Positions 17,610 through 27,032 of a DNA stretch of 64,000 nt are shown here, one piece after another (position 1 is the first letter of the stretch; each line of letters begins with the position of its first letter). A program made the position numbers and the translations under genes. Under the pieces are notes generated by a model. It worked only from the letters and a program-made list of their open reading frames with translations, ran no database searches and had not been told where the DNA came from. Origin of the DNA: Thermoflexus sp042408815 (lineage in GTDB: Bacteria; Chloroflexota; Anaerolineae; Thermoflexales; Thermoflexaceae); the NCBI RefSeq assembly GCF_042408815.1, contig NZ_JBHOQR010000003.1:124001-188000 (forward strand), written 5' to 3'.

Positions 17610-19337
17610 ATGTCCCGCCGGGATCTTCTGTTGATTCCCCCGCTGTTGTTTTTTGCAGTGTTCTATCTTTACCCGCTGGTTTCGATCCTGAGCCTGAGCC
17701 TGGCCCCTGAAGGGATCATCCGTTGGGAGGTCATGGTTCAAACGCTTCAAGGGGCAACCTTCTGGAGGATCTTGGGGTTCACGGTAGGTCAGGCGGCGCT
17801 TTCCACTGGCGTCACCCTGGCGCTGGGTCTGCCTCTAACGGGCCTCTTCGCTCGCTATCCTTTTCCGGGCCGGGGCTGGTGGCAGGCGATGGCGACTGTG
17901 CCTTTCGTCCTGCCGACCGTCGTGGTGGCGGCCGCCTTCACCGCGCTCCTGGGCCCCCGGGGCTGGGTGAACCAGATCCTGATGGCCGCGCTGGGTCTTC
18001 CGGAGCCGCCCATCTCTTTCCTCAACACCTTGACGGCCATCGTGGTCGCTCACGTGTTCTACAACCTCACGCTGGTGCTGCGCATCGTCGGGAATGCCTG
18101 GGCCCATCTGGATCCGACACTGGAAATGGCAGCTCGCACGCTGGGGGCGGACCGCTGGCAAACCCTGCGACGGGTGACACTTCCCCTTCTGATGCCGGCG
18201 ATCCTGGCGGCGACGGCGCTGGTGTTCCTCTTTGACTTCACGAGCTTCGGTGTGGTGTTGTTGCTAGGCGGCCCCCGATACGCCACGCTGGAGGTGGAAA
18301 TCTACCGGCAGGCGGTTGGCCTTTTCAACCTTCCCGTCGCCGCCACCTTGGCCCTGACTCAGCTGGGGCTGTCCTTCGGGATCCTGGCGATCTATACTCG
18401 CCTCCAGGCCCGGCTCACGTTCCCGTTGGAATGGCGCCCGGCGGCTTCCACGATCCGCCCGCCGCGCAGGGGACTGGAGCGTGTAGGGGTGGGTTTGGGG
18501 ATGGCGGTGCTTTTCCTGTGGATCGGGCTGCCGTTGCTGGCGCTGATCTTACGTTCGCTCACCCCGATGACCCTCCGTAAGCCGGGAGAGGCGGCGGTCT
18601 ACACCGGGTGGATCACGCTGGGATATTATCGGGAGCTGTGGATTAACCGGCGGGGATCCGTCACGTATATCCCGCCGATCGAGGCGGTGCGCAACTCCCT
18701 GGTCTTCGCCATTGCGGTCATGACGCTCTCGCTCCTGCTGGGGGGGCTGGCGGCTTATGGGATGGCCGGCCGCCGCCGTCGCCGGTGGTTGGATCCTCTG
18801 CTGATGCTTCCCCTTTCGACTTCTGCCGTCACGCTGGGGTTCGGGTTCCTGGTGGGGTTCAGCCGTCCTCCGGCGTTCCTGTGGGCGTGGCCGGGGATCG
18901 TGGAAGCCCTCATGGCCCTGCGCACCTCATCCCTTCTGGTGGTGATCGCCCACACGCTGATTGCCTATCCCTTTGTGGTGCGCATCCTCCTGCCGGCGAT
19001 GGAAGGGATGAACCCCCGCTGGCGGGAGGCGGCGATGACCCTGGGGGCTTCCCCCTGGCGGGTCTGGTGGCATGTGGAAGCGCCACTGTTGGGGCGGGCG
19101 CTGCTCACAGCCGCGGTCTTCGCCTTCTGTGTCTCCCTGGGGGAGTTCGGCGCCACCGCCCTGATCGCCCGGCCGACGATGACCACCATGCCCCTGGCCA
19201 TTGCCCGCTTTCTGAGCCAGCCCGGCGAGCTGAACCTGGGCCAGGCGATGGCCATGAGCACCCTGTTGCTCCTCCTTACTTTCTTCGGTATTCTTCTCAT
19301 CGAGCGCTTTCGGTATCGAGGCCTCGGGGCGTTTTAG
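17610..19337 (+). CDS. ABC transporter permease with two fused permease halves (ThiP/FbpB-like), 575 aa
   Basis: It is a membrane permease of the binding-protein-dependent type, with two permease domains in one chain, as in ThiP (thiamine) and FbpB-type iron transporters. About twelve hydrophobic segments are visible. Each half has an EAA loop that contacts the ATPase: AARTLGADRWQTLRRVTLP near residue 175 and EAAMTLGASPWRVWWHVEAP near 475. No substrate-binding protein or ATPase gene is adjacent, so the substrate is open. ATG 17610 has GAGGGAG upstream. It is divergent from glcD across 158 bases. Confidence 0.88.
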   Translation: MSRRDLLLIPPLLFFAVFYLYPLVSILSLSLAPEGIIRWEVMVQTLQGATFWRILGFTVGQAALSTGVTLALGLPLTGLFARYPFPGRGWWQAMATVPFVLPTVVVAAAFTALLGPRGWVNQILMAALGLPEPPISFLNTLTAIVVAHVFYNLTLVLRIVGNAWAHLDPTLEMAARTLGADRWQTLRRVTLPLLMPAILAATALVFLFDFTSFGVVLLLGGPRYATLEVEIYRQAVGLFNLPVAATLALTQLGLSFGILAIYTRLQARLTFPLEWRPAASTIRPPRRGLERVGVGLGMAVLFLWIGLPLLALILRSLTPMTLRKPGEAAVYTGWITLGYYRELWINRRGSVTYIPPIEAVRNSLVFAIAVMTLSLLLGGLAAYGMAGRRRRRWLDPLLMLPLSTSAVTLGFGFLVGFSRPPAFLWAWPGIVEALMALRTSSLLVVIAHTLIAYPFVVRILLPAMEGMNPRWREAAMTLGASPWRVWWHVEAPLLGRALLTAAVFAFCVSLGEFGATALIARPTMTTMPLAIARFLSQPGELNLGQAMAMSTLLLLLTFFGILLIERFRYRGLGAF

Positions 19338-19489
19338 TGGGCTGTGCATCCCGGGGCTGTTCTCCCCACCCATTAGGGGAGGCCTGCGATCCCAGCTCAT
19401 AGAGCGAGGGGAACTCGGGTGGTTCCGCTCAGCGGGACGTTGAGCCTTATGGAGGGTTGATTTCGCGGAGGCCTGGGAGGCGAACTCGA

Positions 19490-20062
19490 ATGCGGCAGTG
19501 GATGATCTCGGTCTTCGGCAGCAGCGCGCCATCCCCGGAATCCGCCGATTATCAGATCGCCCGGGAGCTCGGCCGCCGGCTGGCCCAGGCCGGGTTCGTG
19601 GTGGTGAGCGGCGGGTACCGTGGAACGATGGAGGCGGTGTGCCGCGGGGCGAAGGAGGCCGGCGGTCGGACCATCGGGGTGACGGTGGATAGGTTCGATC
19701 GCTGGGGCCTAAAAGCCAATCCTTACTTGGATGTGGAGATCAAATTCCCTACTCTCTTTCAGCGCCTTCACTATCTGGTCACCACCAGCGATGCGCTGAT
19801 CGCCCTCCCCGGGGGCATCGGCACCTTAAGCGAGATGGCGCTGGCCTGGAGCCTTCTGCAAACCGGTGAGCTCCCTCCCCGGCCGTTTCTGCTTCTGGGC
19901 TCCCGATGGCGACGCTTGCTGGAAGCGTATCTGGATCCGTTTTACATTCGGGAGGAGGATGCGGCAATCCTGCAGCTGGTGGAGACGCCTGAGGAAGCCA
20001 TCGCGGCATTGGAGGCCCGGCTGGAACGCCCGGTGGAGCGGATCTCCCGTCCACGGGGTTGA
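19490..20062 (+). CDS. LOG-family (TIGR00725-like) nucleotide-binding protein, 190 aa
   Basis: The Rossmann-like LOG fold is clear: VFGSSAPSPES at the N-terminus, VVSGGYRGTMEAVCRGA, and the diagnostic PGGIGTLSEMALAW. Some members are nucleoside 5'-monophosphate phosphoribohydrolases, while the TIGR00725 branch has no assigned reaction. The ATG at 19490 is used because conservation starts there; an upstream in-frame ATG at 19457 adds 11 Arg/Gly-rich residues. It is followed by the DUF1786 gene after 42 bases. Confidence 0.85.
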   Translation: MRQWMISVFGSSAPSPESADYQIARELGRRLAQAGFVVVSGGYRGTMEAVCRGAKEAGGRTIGVTVDRFDRWGLKANPYLDVEIKFPTLFQRLHYLVTTSDALIALPGGIGTLSEMALAWSLLQTGELPPRPFLLLGSRWRRLLEAYLDPFYIREEDAAILQLVETPEEAIAALEARLERPVERISRPRG

Positions 20063-20104
20063 CCCGGCGATTCACCTGTTTTTCCGGTGTATGAGGAGGT
20101 TCTC

Positions 20105-21235
20105 TTGAAGATCCTTTGTGTGGACATCGGGACGGGGACCCAGGACATCCTGCTCTATGATAGCCGGAGGGAGCTGGAGAACGCCTATCAGCTGATCATG
20201 CCCTCGCCCACGATCCGGGTCGCTCAGGCGATCCGCCAGGCGACCCGGGAGCGGCGGCCCCTTCTCCTCACCGGCGTTACGATGGGGGGAGGCCCATGCC
20301 AGTGGGCTGTGGAGGACCACCTTCGGGCGGGCCTTCCGGTGTATGCGACCCCCGAGGCGGCGCGCACGTTCAACGATGACCTGAACGCGGTGCAGGCCAT
20401 GGGGGTGCGGATCATCGGGGAGGAAGAAGCCGCCCGCATGGATGAGCGGGTGGTCCGCCTGGTGTTGCGGGATTTCGATTGGGATGCGCTGCGGCAGGCT
20501 TTTGAAGCCTTCGGTGTCCCCCTTCAGCCCGATGGGATCGCGGTGGCGGCCTTTGATCATGGCGCGGCGCCCCCGGGATATTCTGATCGGAAGTTCCGAT
20601 TCGACTATCTCGCCCGGCAGCTTTCCGAGCATCGGGATCTCACAGTTTTCGCCCATCGAGGGGAGGAGATCCCTCCCGCCCTGACCCGGTTGCAGGCGGT
20701 GGTGCGTACCGTTCGAGAGGTCTTCGAGGGGCCGGTGGTGGGGATGGATACGGCTCCCGCGGCGGTCCTGGGGGCGACCCTGGATCCCCGGGTGGCGGCC
20801 TGGCGGCAGTGCCTCATCGTCAATATCGGGAATTTCCATACCCTTGCTTTTCGCTTGCGGGAGGGGCGGGTGGAGGGACTTTTCGAGCACCACACGGGCT
20901 TTCTGGATCGGGAGAAGTTGGATCGCCTGTTGAGCCAGCTGGCGGGAGGCACGCTGGACTTTGAGGAAGTGTTCGGGGATATGGGCCATGGAGCGCTGAT
21001 GTTCGATAGGGCGCCGATGAAGCTGGAGGGGGTAGCGGTTGTGGGGCCTCGCCGCGGGCTGCTGCGGGGGTCCCGCCATCCGGTTTACCTCGCCGTCCCC
21101 TATGGGGATATGATGCTGGCCGGCTGCTTCGGGCTGTTGCGGGCCTTCGCCGCCCTTTACCCGGAGTTCGCCCCCGCCGTTATGGACTCCCTGCATGGAG
21201 CTTCCCGTCCGGCACCGTGGGAGACGCTGGATTGA
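20105..21235 (+). CDS. DUF1786-family protein with ASKHA-like N-terminus, 376 aa
   Basis: The sequence matches the DUF1786 type, a family of unknown function found in archaea and some bacteria. The N-terminal KILCVDIGTGTQDILLYD resembles the phosphate-1 loop of sugar kinase/actin-like ATPases, and a second glycine-rich strand IVNIGNFHTLAF sits near 240. The start is the TTG at 20105, with AGGAGG 5 bases upstream; the GTG at 20087 lies ahead of that site. It is on the same strand as the LOG gene before it and the GT2 gene after it. Confidence 0.8.
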   Translation: MKILCVDIGTGTQDILLYDSRRELENAYQLIMPSPTIRVAQAIRQATRERRPLLLTGVTMGGGPCQWAVEDHLRAGLPVYATPEAARTFNDDLNAVQAMGVRIIGEEEAARMDERVVRLVLRDFDWDALRQAFEAFGVPLQPDGIAVAAFDHGAAPPGYSDRKFRFDYLARQLSEHRDLTVFAHRGEEIPPALTRLQAVVRTVREVFEGPVVGMDTAPAAVLGATLDPRVAAWRQCLIVNIGNFHTLAFRLREGRVEGLFEHHTGFLDREKLDRLLSQLAGGTLDFEEVFGDMGHGALMFDRAPMKLEGVAVVGPRRGLLRGSRHPVYLAVPYGDMMLAGCFGLLRAFAALYPEFAPAVMDSLHGASRPAPWETLD

Positions 21236-21370
21236 TTTCTCCCCGGGGTCTTCGTTTCAGCAATCCCCTTGGGGAGCTCAGAGGAGACTTTTGTCCAGGA
21301 CGAAGGAGATGATCCGGTATGTGGGCGGCCTGCACCCATATCAGCGAAAGACATGGAGGAGCCTCATCGA

Positions 21371-22132
21371 ATGAGCACGAGCGTTCGGGTGGATGTAGTC
21401 ATCCCGGTCTACAATGAGGAGCGGGACCTGGAGCCCAGCGTTCACAAATTGCGCGCTTTTCTGCAGGCGAATTGCCCTTACCGCTGGCGAATTGTGATCG
21501 CGGATAACGCCTCGGTGGATCGCACGCCAGAGATCGGGCAGCGACTGGCCGCACAATGGCCCGATGAGGTGCGCTATATCCGGCTGAACCGCAAGGGACG
21601 GGGGCGGGCGCTGCGCAAGGCTTGGCTGGAGAGCGATGCCGATGTGATGGCCTATATGGATGTCGATCTCTCCACAGACCTCAGCGCCTTCATGCCCCTG
21701 ATTCAACCTCTGGTCGAAGGGCGCTATCACATCGCTACTGGGAATCGGTTGCATCCCCAATCCCGGATCACGCGCTCGCTCAAGCGCGAGCTGATCTCCC
21801 GTGTTTATAACTTCATCGTCTGGCTGCTTTTCCCCCGCCGGCGTTTTCAGGATGCCCAGTGTGGGTTCAAGGCCATTACCCGCCAGGCGGCCCGCGAGTT
21901 GATCCCCCTGGTGGCCAATCAGTCGTGGTTCTTCGACACGGAGTTGTTGCTGCGGGCGGAGCAACGGGGTTACACGGTATGGGAGGTCCCAGTGATCTGG
22001 CGGGAGGATCCGGATACCCGGGTGAAGATCGTGCGCACCGCCCTGGAGGATCTGCGAGGTCTGTGGCGGGTTCGACGGACCCCCCATCCCCTCCCCATCT
22101 ATACAGATCCGGAAGCGGATTATCCGGATTGA
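21371..22132 (+). CDS. GT2 glycosyltransferase, dolichyl/polyprenyl-phosphate glucosyltransferase-like, 253 aa
   Basis: A GT-A fold enzyme resembling polyprenyl-phosphate beta-glucosyltransferases (ALG5-like). Motifs are VDVVIPVYNEERDLE, VIADNASVDRT, the metal-binding MDVDLSTDL, and QDAQCGFKAITRQAA with the late FFDTELLLRAEQRGY. No C-terminal membrane segments are present. The ATG at 21371 begins the conserved region and has GGAGGAG about 11 bases upstream; longer versions to 21269 add unconserved sequence. Likely role: charging a lipid carrier for cell-envelope glycans (inference). Confidence 0.87.
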   Translation: MSTSVRVDVVIPVYNEERDLEPSVHKLRAFLQANCPYRWRIVIADNASVDRTPEIGQRLAAQWPDEVRYIRLNRKGRGRALRKAWLESDADVMAYMDVDLSTDLSAFMPLIQPLVEGRYHIATGNRLHPQSRITRSLKRELISRVYNFIVWLLFPRRRFQDAQCGFKAITRQAARELIPLVANQSWFFDTELLLRAEQRGYTVWEVPVIWREDPDTRVKIVRTALEDLRGLWRVRRTPHPLPIYTDPEADYPD

Positions 22133-22245
22133 GGGCCTGGAATGTGAATCCTCTGGACAGCTAGGGTGCCGGCCAGGGGGCTTTCCGGGTATCCCATGCG
22201 GTTTGTGGGGGAAATGCGCTGCGGAACTCCTGTCGGAGGGACCCG

Positions 22246-24081
22246 ATGGAACGGTTCGGGCGATTGCTGCGGGTGAATCTTTCCACTGGCGTCATCGTAC
22301 GGGAGGAGATTCCTCCTTCTTGGATCGAAAGCTTCATCGGGGGAAGCGCTCTGGCGGCTCGCCTGCTGTGGGAGCGCCTGCGGCCGGAGGTGGACCCTCT
22401 GGGCCCGGAGAACCCCCTGCTGTTCATCACCGGTCCCCTGACCGGAACGGCAGGGCCGGCCGTAGGACGGTTCACGGTGTGTGCCCGTTCCCCTGCCACT
22501 GGCCTGTGGGGCGAATCCAACTGCGGCGGGTTCTGGGGGCCGGAGCTGCGGTTCGCGGGCTATGATGCGCTGCTGATCGAAGGGCGTGCCCCGGAGCCGG
22601 TTTACCTGTGGATCGCTTCGGGCCGAGCAGAGATCCGTCCGGCTTCCCATCTTTGGGGCCAGGATCCCTATACCGTGCAGGCGATCGTGCGAAAGGAAGT
22701 GGGGGATCCCCTCGCCCGGGTGGCGGCCATCGGCCTTGCCGGCGAGAACCGGGTTCCCTTCGCTCTCATCCTGTGCGATCACGGCCGGGTGGCTGGCCGG
22801 ACCGGGATGGGAGCGGTGATGGGTTCCAAGAACTTAAAGGCCATTGCGGTGCGGGGAGGCCAACCCGTGCCCCTGGCCCGCCCGGAAGCCTTCCAGACGC
22901 TGCGAGCCCAGGTCAACCGGGCGCTGCGGGAGGATAACCTGACCCGGGTGTTCCGGGAGACCGGAACGGCGGGCGCGGCGGAGTATTTCGAGTTGCTGGG
23001 GAGCATGCCCAAACGATATTACGGGCAGGGAGCCTGGGAGGGGGCCTCCCGAATCAGCGGGGCGGCCATGGCCGAGACCATTCTTTCCGGGGTGTCGGCC
23101 TGCCATGCATGTGTGATCGCCTGCGGGCGGGTGGTGACCATCCCCGAAGGCCCCTATGCCCGGACGAAGGCGAAGGGTCCAGAATATGAGACCATTGCGG
23201 CCTTCGGCCCGAACCTTCTGCATGATGATCTCCCGACGATCACGCACCTGGGGGATCTTTGCGATCGCTACGGCCTGGATTCGATCAGCATGGGGAATGT
23301 GCTGGGCCTGGCCTATTTGTTGTTCGAAAAAGGTCGGATCACAGAGCGGGAGACCGGTGGCCTCATCCTGCGCTGGGGTGACGTCCGGCCGGTGGAGACT
23401 CTGATTGCCCAGACGGCCCGGCGGGAGGGGTTCGGCGCGCTCCTGGCCCTGGGGGCGCGAGGGCTGGGACAGGCGTTCGGGGCGGAGGATCTGGCCGTCG
23501 AGGTGAAGGGCCTCGAGGTTCCCTATCACGATCCGCGGGGGGTTGCCGGGATGGCGTTGAGCTATGCGACTTCCCCGCGCGGGGCCTGCCATAATCAGAG
23601 CGATTTCTTCATGGTGGAATTGGGCCAGTCCATCGAGGAACTGGGCATCCCGTATCTGGACCGGCATCAGATCGAAGGGAAGGCGCGCTATGTGGCGATC
23701 CATCAGGACTGGCGCACGGTGTGCAACAGCCTGGTGCTGTGTTATTTTGCAAACGTCGCCCCCCGCATGGTCCTCGCGCTGCTCAATGCCGCCATGGGCT
23801 GGGATTGGGATCTGCCCACGATGCTGGAGGCGGGGGAGCGGGGCTGGCAATTGAAGCGAGCGATCAACGGCCGTCTCGGCGCTACCCGGGCTGATGACCG
23901 GTTGCCCAGGCGTTTGCTGGAGCCCTTGGCCGATGGAGGGGCCGCGGGCTTCGTTCCGGATTTGGAGACGATGCTGCGGGAATATTATGAGGTCCGCGGA
24001 TGGGACCCGGAGACAGGCCAGCCCACCCCGGAAACCCTTCAGCGTTTGGGGCTGGAATTTGTGGCTCAGGCGACCCCCTGA
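22246..24081 (+). CDS. aor: Aldehyde:ferredoxin oxidoreductase (tungstopterin enzyme), 611 aa
   Basis: AOR-family enzymes oxidise aldehydes to acids (or the reverse) with a tungsten bis-pterin and one [4Fe-4S] cluster, using ferredoxin. The N-terminal pterin-binding domain has LLRVNLSTG, FITGPLTGTAGPAVGRF and ESNCGGFWGPELRFAGYD. The cluster cysteines are C286, C289 and C293 (CHACVIAC) and C499 (NSLVLC). Length is typical. GAGGG precedes the ATG at suitable distance. No pterin or tungsten-transport genes are adjacent. Aldehyde specificity cannot be read from the sequence; the next gene is an SDR reductase/epimerase. Confidence 0.93.
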   Translation: MERFGRLLRVNLSTGVIVREEIPPSWIESFIGGSALAARLLWERLRPEVDPLGPENPLLFITGPLTGTAGPAVGRFTVCARSPATGLWGESNCGGFWGPELRFAGYDALLIEGRAPEPVYLWIASGRAEIRPASHLWGQDPYTVQAIVRKEVGDPLARVAAIGLAGENRVPFALILCDHGRVAGRTGMGAVMGSKNLKAIAVRGGQPVPLARPEAFQTLRAQVNRALREDNLTRVFRETGTAGAAEYFELLGSMPKRYYGQGAWEGASRISGAAMAETILSGVSACHACVIACGRVVTIPEGPYARTKAKGPEYETIAAFGPNLLHDDLPTITHLGDLCDRYGLDSISMGNVLGLAYLLFEKGRITERETGGLILRWGDVRPVETLIAQTARREGFGALLALGARGLGQAFGAEDLAVEVKGLEVPYHDPRGVAGMALSYATSPRGACHNQSDFFMVELGQSIEELGIPYLDRHQIEGKARYVAIHQDWRTVCNSLVLCYFANVAPRMVLALLNAAMGWDWDLPTMLEAGERGWQLKRAINGRLGATRADDRLPRRLLEPLADGGAAGFVPDLETMLREYYEVRGWDPETGQPTPETLQRLGLEFVAQATP

Positions 24082-24177
24082 GCGAGGCGCCGCTGGTTTC
24101 CTTCGGAGGGCTTGTGGGGTTGATCCCACCTCCTTGGGTTTGAGCGTAACCCCGATCCGCATTTAGAGGAAAAATCG

Positions 24178-25170
24178 ATGCGCGTGCTGGTCACCGGGGC
24201 GACTGGCTTCCTGGGCCGAAACCTTTGTCCTTACCTGGTGGAACGGGGACACTCCGTGCGCGCCCTGGTTCGACCGTCCTCGGACTGGAGGTTCCTGACG
24301 GAGCGGGGAGTCGAGATCGCCTTCGGCGATGTGCAGGATCCCGGCTCGGTTCATGCGGCCCTCGCCGGATGCGATGCGGTGATTCATGCCGCGGGCTACT
24401 TTCGGTTCTGGGGGCCTCGGGATCAGTATTGGGTGGTGAATGTGATCGGGACCCGGAACGTGGTTCATGCGGCGGAGCGGATGGGGGTTCAGCGGTTCAT
24501 CCATATCTCGACGGTGGCGGTGGTCGGGCGGCCGCGCTCGGGGACTGTGATCGATGAAACCTATCCGTGCCGGCCTGTGGATGAATACCAGCGGACGAAG
24601 CTGGAAGGGGAGTGGATCGTTCAGGAGGCGGCCTACAGAGGGCTTCCGGCTGTGATCTTACGCCCCGGGGCGTTTTATGGCCCGTGGGGACGTTATGCGT
24701 TCAACCGGCTCTTTTTCGAGGATTTCCTAAAGGGTTTGCGCCTTCAGGTGCACGGCGGCCGTCGCTATACGTTCCCGATCTTCGTTCCGGATCTGTGCCG
24801 GGTCATTGAGGCTGCGCTGAGCCAGGGACGGGTAGGGGAGATCTACAACGTAGCAGATCGCAGCCGGCAGCATCGAGAGATCTACGAGATCGTGGCCCGC
24901 ATCGCGGGAGTTCCCGCGTGGCGAATCAATGTCCCGGCCGCGCCCATGCTCATACTGGCATGGATCTGGACGAAGCTGGCGGATCTCACCGGGCGGGAGC
25001 CCTATTATCCCCTGGCGCTGGCCTCTTACGTGTTCTACGACTGGAAAGTTTCCTCTGAGAAGGCGAAACGGGAGCTGGGGTTCGAGCCAACGCCTTTTGA
25101 AGAAGGAGCCAGGCGGACCCTCGAGTGGTACTGGAGCCAGGGGATCCTAGCCCCGCCTCGAAGAAGATGA
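24178..25170 (+). CDS. NAD(P)-dependent SDR epimerase/dehydratase-type protein, 330 aa
   Basis: An extended short-chain dehydrogenase with the dinucleotide-binding motif VTGATGFLGRN at the N-terminus and the catalytic YxxxK in YQRTK (about residue 140), preceded by HISTVAVVG. The layout resembles dihydroflavonol-reductase-like and HpnA-like sugar epimerases. The substrate is unknown. AGAGGAAA precedes the ATG. It is 96 bases downstream of the aldehyde oxidoreductase, so a shared pathway is possible but unproven. Confidence 0.85.
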   Translation: MRVLVTGATGFLGRNLCPYLVERGHSVRALVRPSSDWRFLTERGVEIAFGDVQDPGSVHAALAGCDAVIHAAGYFRFWGPRDQYWVVNVIGTRNVVHAAERMGVQRFIHISTVAVVGRPRSGTVIDETYPCRPVDEYQRTKLEGEWIVQEAAYRGLPAVILRPGAFYGPWGRYAFNRLFFEDFLKGLRLQVHGGRRYTFPIFVPDLCRVIEAALSQGRVGEIYNVADRSRQHREIYEIVARIAGVPAWRINVPAAPMLILAWIWTKLADLTGREPYYPLALASYVFYDWKVSSEKAKRELGFEPTPFEEGARRTLEWYWSQGILAPPRRR

Positions 25171-25192
25171 GCCGCCTCCCCGTGTTTCCGCT

Positions 25193-25390
25193 TCACGCCG
25201 ATGGCCAATCGACCTTCGCCGGCACGAAAACCCTTTGGCCCGGTGCCAGCCGGCCAAAGGCCTCCTCACGCCGATTGAAATCGGCCTTGTGGGGTGCTGC
25301 GCACCGGGCGCCGGCCTTCGCTGACGCGAGGATGCTTTCTAGCCAGCGCAGGCCGGCCATCGGCCGAAGGCCAGTGAGGTCAAATGCATT
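25193..25390. repeat. Hairpin-rich intergenic block, candidate interspersed repeat
   Basis: Between two convergent genes lies about 200 bases made of inverted repeats: CTTTGGCC/GGCCAAAG, CCGAT/ATCGG around TTGA, and CGGCC/GGCCG around ATC. The minus strand stays open and reads like a run-on of cysS, but no known domain is visible. The density of palindromes suggests a REP-like genomic repeat. No second copy is in this window. Confidence 0.35.
25227..25259 (-). terminator. Probable intrinsic terminator for cysS
   Basis: An 8-bp perfect stem, CTTTGGCC/GGCCAAAG (25233-25259), is followed on the minus strand by GG and TTTT (25230-25227), 136 bases past the cysS stop. It may also slow transcription of the convergent SDR gene. 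Confidence 0.4.
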
Positions 25391-25394
25391 CGAC

Positions 25395-26849
25395 TCAAGA
25401 ACGAGCCATCCGCCATACGGTGCCCTCTGGACGGTCTTCCAGGATGATCCCCAGGGCCCGAAGGCGGTCACGGATCTGATCGGCGCGGGCGAAGTCGCGC
25501 TGGCGGCGGGCTTCCGCCCGGATCTCGACGAGCAGTTGCACCAGCCCAGCCACCAGATCCGAGGGGATGTCCGGCCGGATGACATCGGGGATCACCCCCA
25601 GGACCTGGCCCCCGAACTCTCGATAGACGGCGTCGATGGCCTCCAGGATGGGACGCCCCACCGGGGCCCCGCCGAAGAGCAGGCTGTTGACCGTTTTGGA
25701 GAACTCGAAGAGCACCGAGAGGGCCTCTGGTGTGCCAAAGTCATCGTCCATCGCCTCAAGGAGCGCGCGTCGTGCCCGCTGGATCTCCTCCACGAACGTC
25801 TCCGGCTCAGCGGTTTCGAGGACATCACCCCGGGCGAGCCGCTCCCGAACCTCGATCACCGTGTTCCAGAGGCGGTCCAGGCCCTTCTCGGCCGCCTCCA
25901 TAGCCTCTTCGCTGTAGTCGACAGGGGAGCGGTAATGGCTGGAGAGAATGAACAGGCGGATCGCCTGAGGTCGGTATTGCTGGAGGGCATCCTTGATTCG
26001 CACCACGTTCCCCAGGCTTTTGCTCATCTTCACGCCGTTGACGGTGAGGGATCCTGTGAGCAGCCAGTAGCGGGCGAAGGGCACTCCGTTGGCGGCCTCC
26101 GCTTGGGCGATCTCGCTCTCATTGTGAGGGAAGAGGTTATCGATGCCTCCGCCGTGGATATCGAACGGCTGCCCCAGGTATTTGGTGGCCATCACCGAGC
26201 ATTCGATATGCCAGCCCGGGTAGCCCCAGCCCCACGGGCTGGGCCAGCGTAGGATGTGCTCCGGCTCTGCCCGCTTCCACAGGGCGAAATCGGCAGGGTG
26301 CCGTTTCTCCTCCCGCACCGGGACGCGGACGCCCTCCTCCTGCTCCTCCAGACGGCGACCGGAGAGCTTCCCGTATTCCGGCCAGGATTCCACCGAGAAA
26401 TAAACCGAGCCGTTCACCTCATAGGCGTGGCCCTTTTCGATCAGGATCTTGATCATCTCGATCATCTCGGGGATATGGCAGGAGGCCCGGGGAGAGATAT
26501 CCGGACGCACCACTCCCAGCGCGTCCATGTCTTCGAAATAACTGCGCATGTATTTCTCCACCAGCTCCATCGGCTCCAGGCGTTCCCGGGCAGCTCCCTT
26601 GAGGATGCGGTCTTCCCCGGTATCCAGCAGATGCCCCACGTCCGTGATGTTCTGGACGTAGCGGACCTTATAGCCGCGATACCGGAGGTAACGAACGATC
26701 ACATCCATGGAGACATAAAGCTTGGCGTGACCAAGGTGGGCGTGATCGTAGACGGTCGGTCCACAGACATACATATGAACTCGTCCCTCGCGCAGGGGAA
26801 CGAAGGGCTCCTTCTGGCGCGTCAGAAAGTTATAGACCATCAGGCTCAT
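25395..26849 (-). CDS. cysS: Cysteinyl-tRNA synthetase, 484 aa
   Basis: It charges tRNA(Cys). The class I signature HLGHAK lies in GPTVYDHAHLGHAKLYV near residue 35, and KMSKS is in GVKMSKSLGNVV near 270. Zinc ligands are C29 of MYVCGPTVYD and those in HIECSVMA and HNESEIAQ. The C-terminal DALR/anticodon region is complete. The ATG at 26849 has CAGGAGG 10 bases upstream. It lies downstream of the PIN-TRAM gene on the same strand. Confidence 0.97.
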   Translation of the reverse strand: MSLMVYNFLTRQKEPFVPLREGRVHMYVCGPTVYDHAHLGHAKLYVSMDVIVRYLRYRGYKVRYVQNITDVGHLLDTGEDRILKGAARERLEPMELVEKYMRSYFEDMDALGVVRPDISPRASCHIPEMIEMIKILIEKGHAYEVNGSVYFSVESWPEYGKLSGRRLEEQEEGVRVPVREEKRHPADFALWKRAEPEHILRWPSPWGWGYPGWHIECSVMATKYLGQPFDIHGGGIDNLFPHNESEIAQAEAANGVPFARYWLLTGSLTVNGVKMSKSLGNVVRIKDALQQYRPQAIRLFILSSHYRSPVDYSEEAMEAAEKGLDRLWNTVIEVRERLARGDVLETAEPETFVEEIQRARRALLEAMDDDFGTPEALSVLFEFSKTVNSLLFGGAPVGRPILEAIDAVYREFGGQVLGVIPDVIRPDIPSDLVAGLVQLLVEIRAEARRQRDFARADQIRDRLRALGIILEDRPEGTVWRMARS

Positions 26850-27032
26850 CGATTTCGCACCTCCTGAAGATGGGGCATGCGACCGCTGTAGCCTCCCGAA
26901 CCGGTTCTCTAAGCCGACGGAGAGGCACTCGCCCCTCCAATGCGCCCGGCAAGAACCTTCGGAGTCCAGCTGTATGGTTGTAAGTAAAAGGTGAAGAGCG
27001 AAGCGGATCGCCGGGGATCCGTGGCGAAGGCC

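Noticed and set aside
19417..19428. GGGTGGTTCCGC upstream of the LOG gene resembles the T-box core
   Set aside because: The matching antiterminator and the closing CCC strand are absent, no specifier loop is seen, and the gene is not an aminoacylation or amino-acid gene.
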